Assembly: GCA_039818985.1 (NCBI GenBank)
Contig: JBCBSU010000001.1
Coordinates: forward strand, 522,367 to 586,366
Direction of reading: 5' to 3'
DNA length: 64,000 bases
DNA from: Pseudomonadota bacterium
GTDB lineage: Bacteria > Pseudomonadota > Alphaproteobacteria > Sphingomonadales > Sphingomonadaceae
The notes beneath the pieces are model-generated. The model searched no databases. It was not told where the DNA came from and saw only the letters and a list, made by a program, of their open reading frames with translations. Shown here in pieces: positions 46,050 to 55,180 of this stretch. Position 1 is the first letter of the stretch; each line of letters opens with the position of its first letter. A program made the translations under genes and the position numbers.

Positions 46050-46871
46050 ATGCCCTTTACCGACCCGTTCCCCCGCTCAATCGGATTCATCGGCTGCGGC
46101 AATATGGCCGGGGCGATGCTGCGCGGCTGGCTCGATGCCGGGCTGCCGAAACAGCGGGTGACGCTCATCAGCCCGAACCGCGATTACGGGCCGGGCGATA
46201 TTGCGGTGCATCGGCAATGGCCCGATGACACACCACTACCCGAATGGTTGCTTTTGGGCGTCAAGCCGCAGAAACTTGGCGAAGTCGCCGACTGGGTCCG
46301 GGCGCTGGCCGGGCGGGATACGGTGGTTCTCTCGATCCTCGCCGGAGTAAAGCATGCGGCGCTTGCGGCGCGTTTCCCAGAGGCAAGAGCAGTGGTTAGG
46401 GTGATGCCCAATATGGCAGTGGGCATCGGCAAATCGGTCAGCACCGGCTTTATCGGCAATGGCGATGACGATGCCATTCGTGCCCAGGTGGCGGTGATGA
46501 TGCGGTATCTCGGCCAATTCAACTGGCTCGGTCAGGAGAGCGATATGCACGCTGCCACTGCGCTGGCGGGATCGGGTCCGGCCTTTCTGTTCCGCTTTAT
46601 CGATGCCCTCAGCCAGGGCGCCGAGGCGGCAGGCATCGCTCCGGAAAAGGCGCAGCGCATGGCGCTGGCAATGGTCGAGGGAGCGGCGCAGCTTGCGGCG
46701 GGCTCGGAATATGATCCGGGCATGCTGGCGGACCAGGTCGCCAGCCCTGGCGGGGTGACCCGCGCTGGGCTGAATATACTCGATCAGGACGAGGCGCTGG
46801 TGCGGCTGGTCACGCAAACACTGGCTGCAGCGACGGCGCGCGACGAAGAAATGGCGCGCGAGTTCTGCTAG
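46050..46871 (+). CDS. proC: Pyrroline-5-carboxylate reductase
   Basis: A 273-aa NAD(P)H enzyme for the last step of proline synthesis. The Rossmann motif is IGFIGCGNMAGAMLRGW. VRVMPNMAVGIGKSV, ALAGSGPAFLFRFIDAL and QVASPGGVTRAGLN are the family blocks. The ATG at 46050 follows GGAGG. The pair with the YbjN gene is usual in alphaproteobacteria. Confidence 0.94.
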   Translation: MPFTDPFPRSIGFIGCGNMAGAMLRGWLDAGLPKQRVTLISPNRDYGPGDIAVHRQWPDDTPLPEWLLLGVKPQKLGEVADWVRALAGRDTVVLSILAGVKHAALAARFPEARAVVRVMPNMAVGIGKSVSTGFIGNGDDDAIRAQVAVMMRYLGQFNWLGQESDMHAATALAGSGPAFLFRFIDALSQGAEAAGIAPEKAQRMALAMVEGAAQLAAGSEYDPGMLADQVASPGGVTRAGLNILDQDEALVRLVTQTLAAATARDEEMAREFC

Positions 46872-46874
46872 GCC

Positions 46875-47747
46875 CTAACTGCAATCCAGCCCGTAATATT
46901 CGCGGATCATGGTCCAGCCTTCCTCGGCGGTCTCGACCATTTGGAACAGCGCGAGATCGCGATGGGAAATCGTGCCTTCCTCGGCCAGCGCTTCGAAGTT
47001 GACGATGCGATTCCAGAAATCCTTGCCATAGAGCAGGATCGGTATCGGTTCCATCTTGCCGGTCTGGATCAGCGTCAACAGCTCGAAAAACTCGTCCAGT
47101 GTGCCGAAACCACCGGGGAATACGGCCACCGCGCGGGCATGCAGCAAAAAGTGCATCTTCCGCAGCGCGAAATAGTGAAACTGGAACGAGAGATGCGGTG
47201 TAACATAGCTGTTCGGGGCCTGTTCGTGCGGCAGCACGATATTGAGGCCGACCGACTCCTTGCCGACATCATCGGCGCCGCGATTGGCGGCCTCCATGAT
47301 CGACGGGCCACCGCCGGAGCAGACAACAAACTGGCGCTTGCCGTCCTCGGTCTGCTCGCAATTGCTGGCCAGTCGTGCCAGCTGGCGCGCCTCATCATAA
47401 TATTTTGCTTTTTCTACCAGTCTCTCGGCAACCCGGGTTTCCTGCGGCGTCTTGGCCGAACGCAGCATGGCTTCAGCCTTGGATGGTTCGGGAATTCGCG
47501 CCGAACCATAAAATACCATTGTCGAGCCGATACCTGCCTCGTCGAGCAGCATGTCCGGTTTGAGCAGTTCGAGCTGGAACCGCACCGGGCGCAATTCCTC
47601 GCGCAGCAGAAAATCGGTGTCGCGAAATGCCAGCATATAGGCCGGATCGCTGGTTTGCGGGGTAGAGAGCACCTCATCGGCGCTGCGGGCGTCTTCGGCA
47701 GCGCGGCGGAAGCGGCGCTCGTGCAAATCCTTTTTTGTCATGCGCAT
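46875..47747 (-). CDS. LOG family protein (cytokinin riboside 5'-monophosphate phosphoribohydrolase-like)
   Basis: A 290-aa Rossmann-fold protein. The LOG signature PGGFGTLDEFFE and the upstream CSGGGPSIMEAANRGA are intact. It is longer than the 190-aa LOG core through an N-terminal extension of about 75 residues and extra C-terminal residues, as in the long TIGR00730 branch. LOG enzymes remove ribose 5-phosphate from nucleotides, forming cytokinins in plants; in bacteria the role may be nucleotide salvage. Two starts (47747, 47741) are possible. Confidence 0.9.
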   Translation of the reverse strand: MRMTKKDLHERRFRRAAEDARSADEVLSTPQTSDPAYMLAFRDTDFLLREELRPVRFQLELLKPDMLLDEAGIGSTMVFYGSARIPEPSKAEAMLRSAKTPQETRVAERLVEKAKYYDEARQLARLASNCEQTEDGKRQFVVCSGGGPSIMEAANRGADDVGKESVGLNIVLPHEQAPNSYVTPHLSFQFHYFALRKMHFLLHARAVAVFPGGFGTLDEFFELLTLIQTGKMEPIPILLYGKDFWNRIVNFEALAEEGTISHRDLALFQMVETAEEGWTMIREYYGLDCS

Positions 47748-47802
47748 CAGTTAGGCGCGCGCGGCGCTTTGGGCAATGACCGATTGACCCTGACCAGGAT
47801 AT

Positions 47803-48546
47803 TCAGCGGCAGAAATTCTTGTTTTTGGCCATGTCGAGATGCAGATGGTCGCGGTGGGCAGCGTTGAATTCCGGACCGAGCACCGTGCCGAAGCGCTTGC
47901 AGGCGCTGCCATGCACGGTGCGCAGGAACTTGCGTTCGGCGCGGCTGCCATTCCAGCCATTCTTCACCGTGATGCGGCGACCATCGGCCAGCACAAAGGC
48001 GGCAACATCGATGGCATTGGCATGGGCATGTTGCGACAGGCGCAGGCTACCGGCAATTTTGCGACAATTATAGCTGCCCAAGGTCTCGATCTCGACCAGA
48101 TCGCTGCCAAGAATCTGGCGTGCGGCGCGGGCGACGCCATATTGCGCCCAGCGCGCAAAGCGCTGCGCCATAGGACAGGTGACCGGGCCCAGATTGGCAA
48201 CATTCAGCCGTCCGGCACCACGGACAAAGCGGCTGAGATCAAGGCTGGCCATACGCACTGCGCCCAGCTGGGTGCAGCCGCCATTAAGATAGCGATCAGG
48301 CAGCGGTGTGAACTGGACTTGTGCCTTCTGCAATTCACTGTGACACTGGCGCAGCGGCCCGCTGGCAGCGATACGCGCTGCCGGTGCCGACGGTGCCGAG
48401 GCACTGGCCGGGCGTGGCGGCGCGTCCTGACTGCGTCCTGCGACCTGAGGTATGGCGCCGCAGCCGCCGAGCAGCAGCGCCGCCAAAGGTGCGAGCAGCA
48501 TCATGCGTCCATGCGGGTGCGGCATATGGGATTGTCGTAACGGCAT
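47803..48546 (-). CDS. Extensin-like family lipoprotein
   Basis: A 247-aa envelope protein. The signal ends in the lipobox LLGGC, so it is probably a lipoprotein. An Ala/Pro linker leads to the extensin-like C-domain, with Cys pairs and the catalytic-type His/Asp blocks LSQHAHANAIDVAAFVLADG and HRDHLHLDM. That arrangement resembles M15/LAS D,D-carboxypeptidases and suggests a peptidoglycan target, by family inference. The start at 48546 has GAAGG in place. Confidence 0.87.
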   Translation of the reverse strand: MPLRQSHMPHPHGRMMLLAPLAALLLGGCGAIPQVAGRSQDAPPRPASASAPSAPAARIAASGPLRQCHSELQKAQVQFTPLPDRYLNGGCTQLGAVRMASLDLSRFVRGAGRLNVANLGPVTCPMAQRFARWAQYGVARAARQILGSDLVEIETLGSYNCRKIAGSLRLSQHAHANAIDVAAFVLADGRRITVKNGWNGSRAERKFLRTVHGSACKRFGTVLGPEFNAAHRDHLHLDMAKNKNFCR

Positions 48547-48680
48547 CACCGCCTTCTTAACCATATTGGCCTTAACCCCAGCCGAGCGGATATGGTTAAC
48601 CTGCAGCTGCATGGGATTTTGAACCGGTCAGTGGCGATCAAATTCTGGCATAACCGCATATTATGCCCTAGGCAGCGCCG

Positions 48681-49316
48681 ATGCGCAGGCTGATCGGCAA
48701 TATCCATGTCTTCTGGGCGCTGCTGGCGGTGCCCGCAATGATCTATCTGTGGCGTCTCACCGCCAGTGGTTTCGATCCGGCACTAGCCTTTGATCTCGAA
48801 CATGGTACCGGCGAATTGTCGGTACGACTGATGATCGCGGCGATGGCGGTCAGCCCGTTGCGGGCGATTCTCGGTCGCCGAGGCTGGACCGAATGGCTGA
48901 TGCAGCGGCGTCGCGCCATCGGAGTCGCTGCTTTTGGTTATGGCGCGTTGCACCTGATGGTCTATCTGATCGATTTCGAGGCATTCTCCGGCGGTATCGA
49001 CCTGGTGATCGAAGATGCGGCGCAATTCTCCATCTGGACCGGCTATGCTGCCCTTGCAATCATGTTCGCCATGGCGTTGACCAGCAACAATAGCGCACAA
49101 AAAATCATGAAACGTCATTGGAAGCGTTTGCAGCGCCTGGTCTATGGCGCGGCGATTCTGGTCGCGATCCACTGGGTCTTTGTCGATAATGAGTGGCGCG
49201 CTGCGGCGGCGCATTTTATTCCACTATTGATATTGGAAATCGCCAGGCTTGTGCTTAGCTGGAGAAAGAGGCGGTTCAATTCCGGTTCATGGCGACAGGG
49301 GAATATGTCGGCCTGA
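48681..49316 (+). CDS. MsrQ-like heme-binding membrane protein (ferric reductase-like)
   Basis: A 211-aa inner membrane protein with about six TM helices and conserved His for b-type heme (YGALHLMVYL, KRHWKRLQRLVYGAAILVAIHW). It matches the MsrQ/YedZ group, which passes electrons from quinol to MsrP for repair of oxidised methionines. No msrP gene is next to it. A small PepSY-type exported protein follows 34 bp downstream, which may be a partner. Confidence 0.85.
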   Translation: MRRLIGNIHVFWALLAVPAMIYLWRLTASGFDPALAFDLEHGTGELSVRLMIAAMAVSPLRAILGRRGWTEWLMQRRRAIGVAAFGYGALHLMVYLIDFEAFSGGIDLVIEDAAQFSIWTGYAALAIMFAMALTSNNSAQKIMKRHWKRLQRLVYGAAILVAIHWVFVDNEWRAAAAHFIPLLILEIARLVLSWRKRRFNSGSWRQGNMSA

Positions 49317-49350
49317 AAACGGAGACGAGCCCGAAGGAAGAGGGAAGATT

Positions 49351-49671
49351 ATGAAGTTTACCCAGGCGATGATGGCGGTGGCAGCCGCGACCGCGATGCA
49401 GGTCGCTGTGAGCGAACCCGCGCACGCAACCGGCAAGATGAAATGCGAAGCCGGCCCCGAATCCGGATGGACCAGCCGCGAGCGGCTGGAGGCCAAGCTC
49501 AAGGCGGAGGGCTGGCAGGTGCGCAAGTCGAAGGTCGATGGCGGCTGCTACGAAGTTTATGGCACCACGCCCGAAGGTGATCGTGTCGAAGCCTATTTTC
49601 ATCCGGTGACGCTGGAGAAGCTGCTGGTCACCAAGCGCGGCGGCAAGGTGCTGTTCCGCAAGGCCGACTAA
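49351..49671 (+). CDS. Exported PepSY-type small protein
   Basis: A 106-aa protein with a signal peptide (MKFTQAMMAVAAATAMQVAV.. ending AHA). The mature part has the PepSY_2 pattern RLEAKLKAEGWQVRKSKVDGGCYEVYG and a Cys pair (KCEAGP, GGCYEV) that may form a disulfide. PepSY domains are linked to inhibiting or gating proteases and redox membrane proteins. GGAAGAGGGAAG precedes the ATG. It probably forms an operon with the MsrQ-like gene. Confidence 0.85.
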   Translation: MKFTQAMMAVAAATAMQVAVSEPAHATGKMKCEAGPESGWTSRERLEAKLKAEGWQVRKSKVDGGCYEVYGTTPEGDRVEAYFHPVTLEKLLVTKRGGKVLFRKAD

Positions 49672-49696
49672 CGCCCTGAGCAGATCAGACTGCCGA

Positions 49697-51919
49697 TCAC
49701 ACCCCGCGCAGCCGACGCATGTGCGGGTCCTTGATATTGACCCCCAGATCATTGGTAAGCGGTTGCTGTTCCTTGCCGAGCTTCGACAGGTCGAGGACGC
49801 CGTGAAATTCGAGGCCGTTGTGTATCCCTTCTGACCAGCGCACCTCGGCGTCGAGCATCAGCGTTTCATCGAAAATCACGGTGACGACATCCCCGGTATC
49901 GAGCACCGGCCCGCCATCGACCATGATGCCGTGGCGTGATACATTGCGCGCCAGAGCCGGATATTCCATGCCGTCATGCCAGATGCGGATATTGCGATAG
50001 GTGCGGTGGCGTTTTTCCCGATTGGTGCGGAAGCCCTGCGGTTCGAGCTTGCGACCCTCTTTGGCCAACAGCGCCGTGGCGTCCTTGCCCGGCATTGGCT
50101 TGCCATAGATATAACCCTGAATGTGCGAACAGCCCAGTTCACGCACAAGGTCGAGCTCGTCGAGCGTCTCCGCGCCTTCCGCCGTGGTGTCCATATCCAG
50201 CGCATTGGCCAGTGAGACGATTGAGGTGATGATCGCCGAGTTCATATTGCCGCGCTGGGTTGCGCCGCGGACAAAGCTCTGGTCGATCTTGATCTTGTCG
50301 AAGGGAACGCGCTTCAGATAGCCGAGTGCTGAATAGCCAGTGCCGAAATCATCCAGCGCCAGCCGCACACCGAGCCGCTTGATACGGTTAAAGGTATCGA
50401 TGTTGCTCTCGCGTTCGTCGAGGAACACACTTTCGGTGATTTCCAGCTCGAGCTGACTGGGGCGTATCTTGTTTGCGGCCAGGGCGTTGGTCAGCACCAG
50501 CGGCAGATTGCCGGTGGCAAACTGTACCGTTGAAACGTTGATAGCAACGCGGATATCCCTTGGCCATAGCGCCAGCTGGGCGCAGGCGGTGCGGATGATC
50601 CACTCCCCGATCTGCGAGATCAGCCCGGCTTCCTCGGCAATGGCGATGAATTTCTTGGGGCTGATAATTCCCTGCACCGGATGCCGCCAGCGCACCAATG
50701 CCTCGAAGCCGCTGATCGTCTCGGTCGCGACGTTGATCACCGGCTGATACACAAGGAACAGCTCGTTGCGGTTCAGCGCTTCGCGCAGGTCATTTTCCAG
50801 TGCCTGGCGTTCCGACGCCCGGCTGTGCATGTCCGACTCATAGAAGCGGAAGGCGCCGCGGCCGGCATCCTTGGCGGCATAGAGCGCCAGGTCGGCATTA
50901 CGCACCAGCGCCGGGGCGGTATTCGATTTCTCGTCCGATATGGCGATGCCGATAGAGGCGCCGATACGTATCTGGCTGCCCGAGATGCTATAGGGCTGGG
51001 ACAGCTTTTCAATGATCGCATCGGCCTTTTGCGCCAGCTGCTTCTGATGGTTGTACTTCGGCACCACCACCTGAAATTCGTCACCGCCCAGGCGTCCGAC
51101 CTGTCCGTCATTGCCCACCACCTGGAGCAGACGTTCTGCTACCTGTTTCAGCAGTTCATCGCCGACGGGGTGACCCAGTGTATCATTAACCTGCTTGAAC
51201 CTGTCGAGATCGAGCTGGAAAAGCGCGCATGGTGCAGTCTTGCCCATCGGGCCACGCAGTGCCTTTTCGAGCGAGCGGTTGATTTCCAACCGGTTGGGCA
51301 GGCTGGTCAGCGTGTCATAGCGCGCAAGCTTCTGGATTTCGTCCTGCGATTCGCGGATGCCGGTCAGGTCGGTACCACTGCCGCGAAAGCCGCGGAAATT
51401 GCCATAGCTGTCGACAATCGGATTACCCGAAATCGACCACCAGCGCTCTGCATCCGATGCGGTTTTGAGCGACAGGTCGCTGAACGAAGTGCGCGAGGAC
51501 AGGTGGAAGCCCAGCGTCCGCTCCTCGCGATCGTCATCATGTGTGACGTCTTTGGCGATCAGGTCCTTGAACGGCAGGCCGATCAGTTCATCGGCAGTCT
51601 TGCCGATCTTTTCCGCCACCGGGGCCGAGATATAGGTGAGATTGCCATGCCGGTCGGTCTCCCAGAACCAGCCGAGGCCGCGCCGCTCGAAATCCTCGAT
51701 CAGGCTGACCGCGCGAATTGCCTGCTGGTTGCTGCGCTGGCGCCGATATTTTTCCGCAATCCGCCGACGCTGGATCATTGCAATGATGGCGGTAACCAGC
51801 GCAATGTAAAGGCACTGGATAAGGGTCTGGCGGTAAAGATTCTGCTCGACAACCAACGGCACCGATGCTGGCAGAATTATCAGCCAATAGCTGAGAATCT
51901 CGCGCGTGAGCCGCTTCAT
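49697..51919 (-). CDS. PAS-GGDEF-EAL-PilZ cyclic di-GMP protein
   Basis: A 740-aa membrane-associated regulator of c-di-GMP. Two N-terminal TM helices (about 10-50), a PAS domain (80-190), a GGDEF domain with intact GGDEF (278-282), an EAL domain beginning near 385 with intact E406-A-L and later DDFGTGYSALGYL, and a C-terminal PilZ domain (about 640-725). Both cyclase and phosphodiesterase motifs look functional, and PilZ could bind the product as feedback. It is a single gene, separated by 236 bp from serC. Confidence 0.93.
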   Translation of the reverse strand: MKRLTREILSYWLIILPASVPLVVEQNLYRQTLIQCLYIALVTAIIAMIQRRRIAEKYRRQRSNQQAIRAVSLIEDFERRGLGWFWETDRHGNLTYISAPVAEKIGKTADELIGLPFKDLIAKDVTHDDDREERTLGFHLSSRTSFSDLSLKTASDAERWWSISGNPIVDSYGNFRGFRGSGTDLTGIRESQDEIQKLARYDTLTSLPNRLEINRSLEKALRGPMGKTAPCALFQLDLDRFKQVNDTLGHPVGDELLKQVAERLLQVVGNDGQVGRLGGDEFQVVVPKYNHQKQLAQKADAIIEKLSQPYSISGSQIRIGASIGIAISDEKSNTAPALVRNADLALYAAKDAGRGAFRFYESDMHSRASERQALENDLREALNRNELFLVYQPVINVATETISGFEALVRWRHPVQGIISPKKFIAIAEEAGLISQIGEWIIRTACAQLALWPRDIRVAINVSTVQFATGNLPLVLTNALAANKIRPSQLELEITESVFLDERESNIDTFNRIKRLGVRLALDDFGTGYSALGYLKRVPFDKIKIDQSFVRGATQRGNMNSAIITSIVSLANALDMDTTAEGAETLDELDLVRELGCSHIQGYIYGKPMPGKDATALLAKEGRKLEPQGFRTNREKRHRTYRNIRIWHDGMEYPALARNVSRHGIMVDGGPVLDTGDVVTVIFDETLMLDAEVRWSEGIHNGLEFHGVLDLSKLGKEQQPLTNDLGVNIKDPHMRRLRGV

Positions 51920-52109
51920 TGCTGTTTCATTTTCCTGTTCGGGGGATGTGAATCCCGGGGTTGCATCTGTCGCCCTATCATCATGGAATGACCAAATACT
52001 TTATATGTTGGTAAATCTGTCTTAACCAACGTGATCAGCTGTAACGCATCGCAGTGATAAAATTCCTCCTTGCCCCCGCAACCGCAGACGCTTAATGCCG
52101 TCAACGGGC

Positions 52110-52155
52110 CACGCGGTCCCAACGCCGCGCGTGCTCTCTGCAAGGAGAGAATATT
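52110..52155 (+). ncRNA. serC RNA motif-like leader
   Basis: Just before serC, a first hairpin pairs CACGCGG with CCGCG-c-GTG (52110-52133). A second one, CTCTCT-GCAA-GGAGAG (52134-52149), encloses the serC Shine-Dalgarno GGAGAG, which would hide it from ribosomes. This resembles the serC RNA motif described upstream of serC in alphaproteobacteria, a putative cis-regulatory leader. Assignment is by structure and position only. Confidence 0.6.
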
Positions 52156-53331
52156 ATGAGCAATACTGTACCGGCGGAGCCGACGCTCCGCCCTGAACGA
52201 CCCTTTTTTTCCTCTGGACCTACATCCAAATTCCCCGGCTGGTCGCTTGACCTTCTGAAGACCGAATCGCTTGGGCGCTCGCACCGTTCCAAGACCGGCA
52301 AGGGCAGGCTGAAATACGCCATTGACCTGAGCCGGAAAATCCTCGGCATTCCCGATGATTATTTGATCGGCATTTTGCCCGGTTCGGACACCGGTGCGCT
52401 GGAATGCGCCATGTGGACCATGCTCGGGGCGCGTCCGGCGACGGTCGCTGCCTGGGAGAGCTTCGGCAATGTCTGGATTCAGGATGCGGTCAAACAGCTC
52501 AAGCTGAAGGATCTGACCGTCCTGAATGCCGATTATGGCGAAATTCCCGACCTGACCACCATCGACAAGGGCGATGACATCGTTTTCACCTGGAACGGCA
52601 CGACATCGGGCGCAAAAATCCCGAATACCGACTGGATCGCCGAGGATCGCGAAGGTGTCACCATCAACGACGCCACCAGCGCTGTTTTTGCCCAGCCTAT
52701 GGACTGGCCCAAGCTCGATGCCACCACCTATAGCTGGCAGAAGGTCATGGGGTCTGAGGCCGCGCATGGCATGCTGATCCTCTCGCCTCGCGCTATCGAG
52801 CGGATTGAGAGCTATGATCCCGAATGGCCACTGCCCAAGCTGTTCCGCCTGAAAAAGGGCGACAAGCTGAATCGAGCAATCTTTGAAGGCGCGACAATCA
52901 ACACCCCGTCCTTGCTGGCGACCGAAGATTATATCGCCTCGCTCGAATGGGCGGAATCCATCGGCGGCCTTGAAGCGCTGCATGCGCGGGCGGATGCCAA
53001 TGCTGCGGTCGTGCTCGACTGGATCGAGGCGACGCCTTGGCTGCGCAACATGGTGGCTGATCCGGCCAAACGCACCAATACCGGTGTCTGCATGGTGTTT
53101 CAGGGCGACTGGTATGACAGCCTGTCCGAGGAAGATCAGGCCGCAGTGCCGAAGAAAATCGTTTCGATGCTCGAAGAGATGGGCATTGGCTATGATTTCA
53201 ATGGCTATCGCGATGCGCCGCCAAGCCTGCGCATCTGGTGCGGTGCGACCGTGGACCATGAAAGCATCAAGCGTCTGCTGCCCTGGATCGAATGGGCCTA
53301 TGCCAAGGTCCAGGCCGAGTTTTCCGCCTAA
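52156..53331 (+). CDS. serC: Phosphoserine aminotransferase
   Basis: A 391-aa PLP enzyme that makes phosphoserine from phosphohydroxypyruvate. The catalytic lysine is K196 in YSWQKVMG. Blocks FFSSGPTSKFPGW, RSHRSKTGKGRL and GSDTGALE identify the alphaproteobacterial SerC branch. It stands 124 bp upstream of serA, with a repeat element between, and has an RNA leader that may control translation. Confidence 0.95.
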   Translation: MSNTVPAEPTLRPERPFFSSGPTSKFPGWSLDLLKTESLGRSHRSKTGKGRLKYAIDLSRKILGIPDDYLIGILPGSDTGALECAMWTMLGARPATVAAWESFGNVWIQDAVKQLKLKDLTVLNADYGEIPDLTTIDKGDDIVFTWNGTTSGAKIPNTDWIAEDREGVTINDATSAVFAQPMDWPKLDATTYSWQKVMGSEAAHGMLILSPRAIERIESYDPEWPLPKLFRLKKGDKLNRAIFEGATINTPSLLATEDYIASLEWAESIGGLEALHARADANAAVVLDWIEATPWLRNMVADPAKRTNTGVCMVFQGDWYDSLSEEDQAAVPKKIVSMLEEMGIGYDFNGYRDAPPSLRIWCGATVDHESIKRLLPWIEWAYAKVQAEFSA

Positions 53332-53343
53332 TTCCCCATAGTC

Positions 53344-53435
53344 TCGTCATTCCGGCGAAAGCCGGAATCTCGTGCGACATTATGGAGCGGTTCAGCCCAG
53401 ACGCCCGAGATCCCGGATCAGGTCCGGGATGACGA
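53344..53435. repeat. Fold-back intergenic repeat (CGTCATTCC family)
   Basis: The element begins with CGTCATTCCGGCGAAAGCCG, a hairpin with a GAAA-type loop, and ends with a second hairpin around GATCCCGGATCAGGTCCGG. The outer ends CGTCATTCC and GGGATGACG are complementary with one mismatch. It sits between serC and serA. This composite is common in alphaproteobacterial intergenic DNA. Readthrough is still needed if the two genes are co-transcribed. Confidence 0.8.
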
Positions 53436-53456
53436 AATCCCAAAAAGGATTTCATC

Positions 53457-55043
53457 ATGCCCAAAGTATTAATCTCTGACAAAATGAACCCCAAAGCCGC
53501 CGATATTTTCCGTGAAAATGGCTGTGAAGTTGACGTTATCACCGGTCAGACGCCGGAAGAGTTGAAGGAAATTATCGGCAATTATGATGGTCTTGCGGTG
53601 CGTTCCGCGACCAAGGTTACGCCGGATATTCTCGAAGCCGCAACCAACCTGAAAGTCATTGGCCGCGCCGGGATTGGTGTCGACAATATCGACATTCCCA
53701 CCGCTTCGGCCAAAGGCGTGGTGGTTATGAATACGCCGTTTGGCAATTCGATCACCACCGCCGAACATGCCATCGCAATGATGTTCGCACTGGCGCGTCA
53801 GCTGCCGAAAGCTGATGCCTCAACCCAAGAGGGCAAATGGGAAAAGTCGAAATTTATGGGCGTCGAATTGACCAGCAAGACGCTGGGCCTGATCGGTGCA
53901 GGCAATATCGGCTCGATCGTCGCCGAGCGCGCGCTGGGCCTGAAGATGAAGGTCATCGCCTATGACCCGTTCCTGACGCCCGAACGCGCGGTGGAACTCG
54001 GCATCGAGAAGGTCACGCTCGACGAACTGCTGGAACGCGCCGATTTCATCACTCTGCACACCCCATTGACCGACCAGACGCGCGGCATTTTGAATGCCGA
54101 GGCACTGGCCAAGACCAAAAAGGGCGTGCGGATCATCAATTGCGCGCGAGGCGGCCTGATCGATGAGGGGGCTTTGAAAGAAGCGCTGGAATCGGGCCAT
54201 GTTGCCGGCGCAGCGCTGGATGTGTTCGCCGAGGAACCAGCCAAGGAAAACCCGCTTTTCGGCACCGAGGGCCTGATCTGCACCCCGCACCTTGGAGCTT
54301 CGACCAGCGAGGCGCAGGTCAATGTGGCGCTGCAGGTGGCCGAGCAGATGGCGGATTATCTGGTCAAGGGCGGTGTTACCAATGCGCTCAACATGCCAAG
54401 CCTGTCGGCCGAACAGGCGCCCAAGCTGAAACCCTATATGGAATTGGCAACCGCGCTCGGCGCACTGGCTGGACAGTTGCTCGGCGATAAGGTGCAGGGC
54501 GTTTCGATTGAAGTCGAGGGCGCTGCGGCCGAGCTTGACCAGAAGCCGATCACCGCTGCTGTCCTTGCGGGCCTGATGCGCGCCTATTCGAGCAGTGTGA
54601 ACATGGTCAATGCGCCATTCCTCGCCAAGGATCGCGGGCTGGATGTGCGCGAGGTTAGGCATGACCGCGAAGGCGATTATCACACGCTGGTGCGCGTTAG
54701 CGTCACCACCGATGAAGGCGTCAAATCGGTTGCCGGCACGCTGTTCGGTAATGGCCGGCCGCGTCTGGTGGAGATTTTCGGCGTAACCGTAGAGGCCGAT
54801 CTGACCGGTGATATGCTCTATATCGTCAACCGCGACGAGCCGGGATTTATCGGGCGGCTGGGCACCACGCTGGGCGAGGCCAATGTCAATATCGGCACCT
54901 TCCACCTGGGACGCCGCGATGCAGAGCCCGGCGGTGATGCGGCGCTGCTGCTCTCGATCGACAATCGCGTCGAAGAGCCGGTGCTGTGGAATGTCTGCCA
55001 GATTCCGGGTGTGAAAGAGGTCAAAGCGCTGAGCTTTGGTTAA
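53457..55043 (+). CDS. serA: D-3-phosphoglycerate dehydrogenase
   Basis: A 528-aa NAD enzyme, the first step of serine synthesis. The NAD motif is GLIGAGNIG (144-152). Catalytic Arg lies in CARGGLIDE, the Glu in DVFAEEPAKENPL, and the His in CTPHLGAST. An intervening allosteric domain and a C-terminal ACT domain (about 455-528, YIVNRDEPGFIGRLGTTLG) bind serine for feedback. AAGGA precedes the ATG. Confidence 0.95.
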   Translation: MPKVLISDKMNPKAADIFRENGCEVDVITGQTPEELKEIIGNYDGLAVRSATKVTPDILEAATNLKVIGRAGIGVDNIDIPTASAKGVVVMNTPFGNSITTAEHAIAMMFALARQLPKADASTQEGKWEKSKFMGVELTSKTLGLIGAGNIGSIVAERALGLKMKVIAYDPFLTPERAVELGIEKVTLDELLERADFITLHTPLTDQTRGILNAEALAKTKKGVRIINCARGGLIDEGALKEALESGHVAGAALDVFAEEPAKENPLFGTEGLICTPHLGASTSEAQVNVALQVAEQMADYLVKGGVTNALNMPSLSAEQAPKLKPYMELATALGALAGQLLGDKVQGVSIEVEGAAAELDQKPITAAVLAGLMRAYSSSVNMVNAPFLAKDRGLDVREVRHDREGDYHTLVRVSVTTDEGVKSVAGTLFGNGRPRLVEIFGVTVEADLTGDMLYIVNRDEPGFIGRLGTTLGEANVNIGTFHLGRRDAEPGGDAALLLSIDNRVEEPVLWNVCQIPGVKEVKALSFG

Positions 55044-55045
55044 TC

Positions 55046-55128
55046 CGTCATTGCGAGGAGCGAAGCGACGCGGCAATCCAGAGCGGGTGCGTGTTGCCCT
55101 GGATTGCTTCGCTACGCTCGCAATGACG
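55046..55128. repeat. Fold-back intergenic repeat (CGTCATTGCGAG family)
   Basis: The ends CGTCATTGCGAG and CTCGCAATGACG are a perfect 12-bp inverted repeat, continued inward by GAGCGAAGCGACG / TGCTTCGCTACG and CAATCCAG / CTGGATTG. It lies 3 bp after the serA stop. This sequence class is different from the other two repeat families in the window. Confidence 0.85.
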
Positions 55129-55180
55129 CTTAGAGTGAGAGAGTTGCCTTTTGGCTCAGGGGGGGAGTAAGGACTGCGCC

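Noticed and set aside
51916-53259. 447-codon open frame opposite serC
   Set aside because: Antisense to an intact serC gene, with no ribosome site and an unlikely composition.
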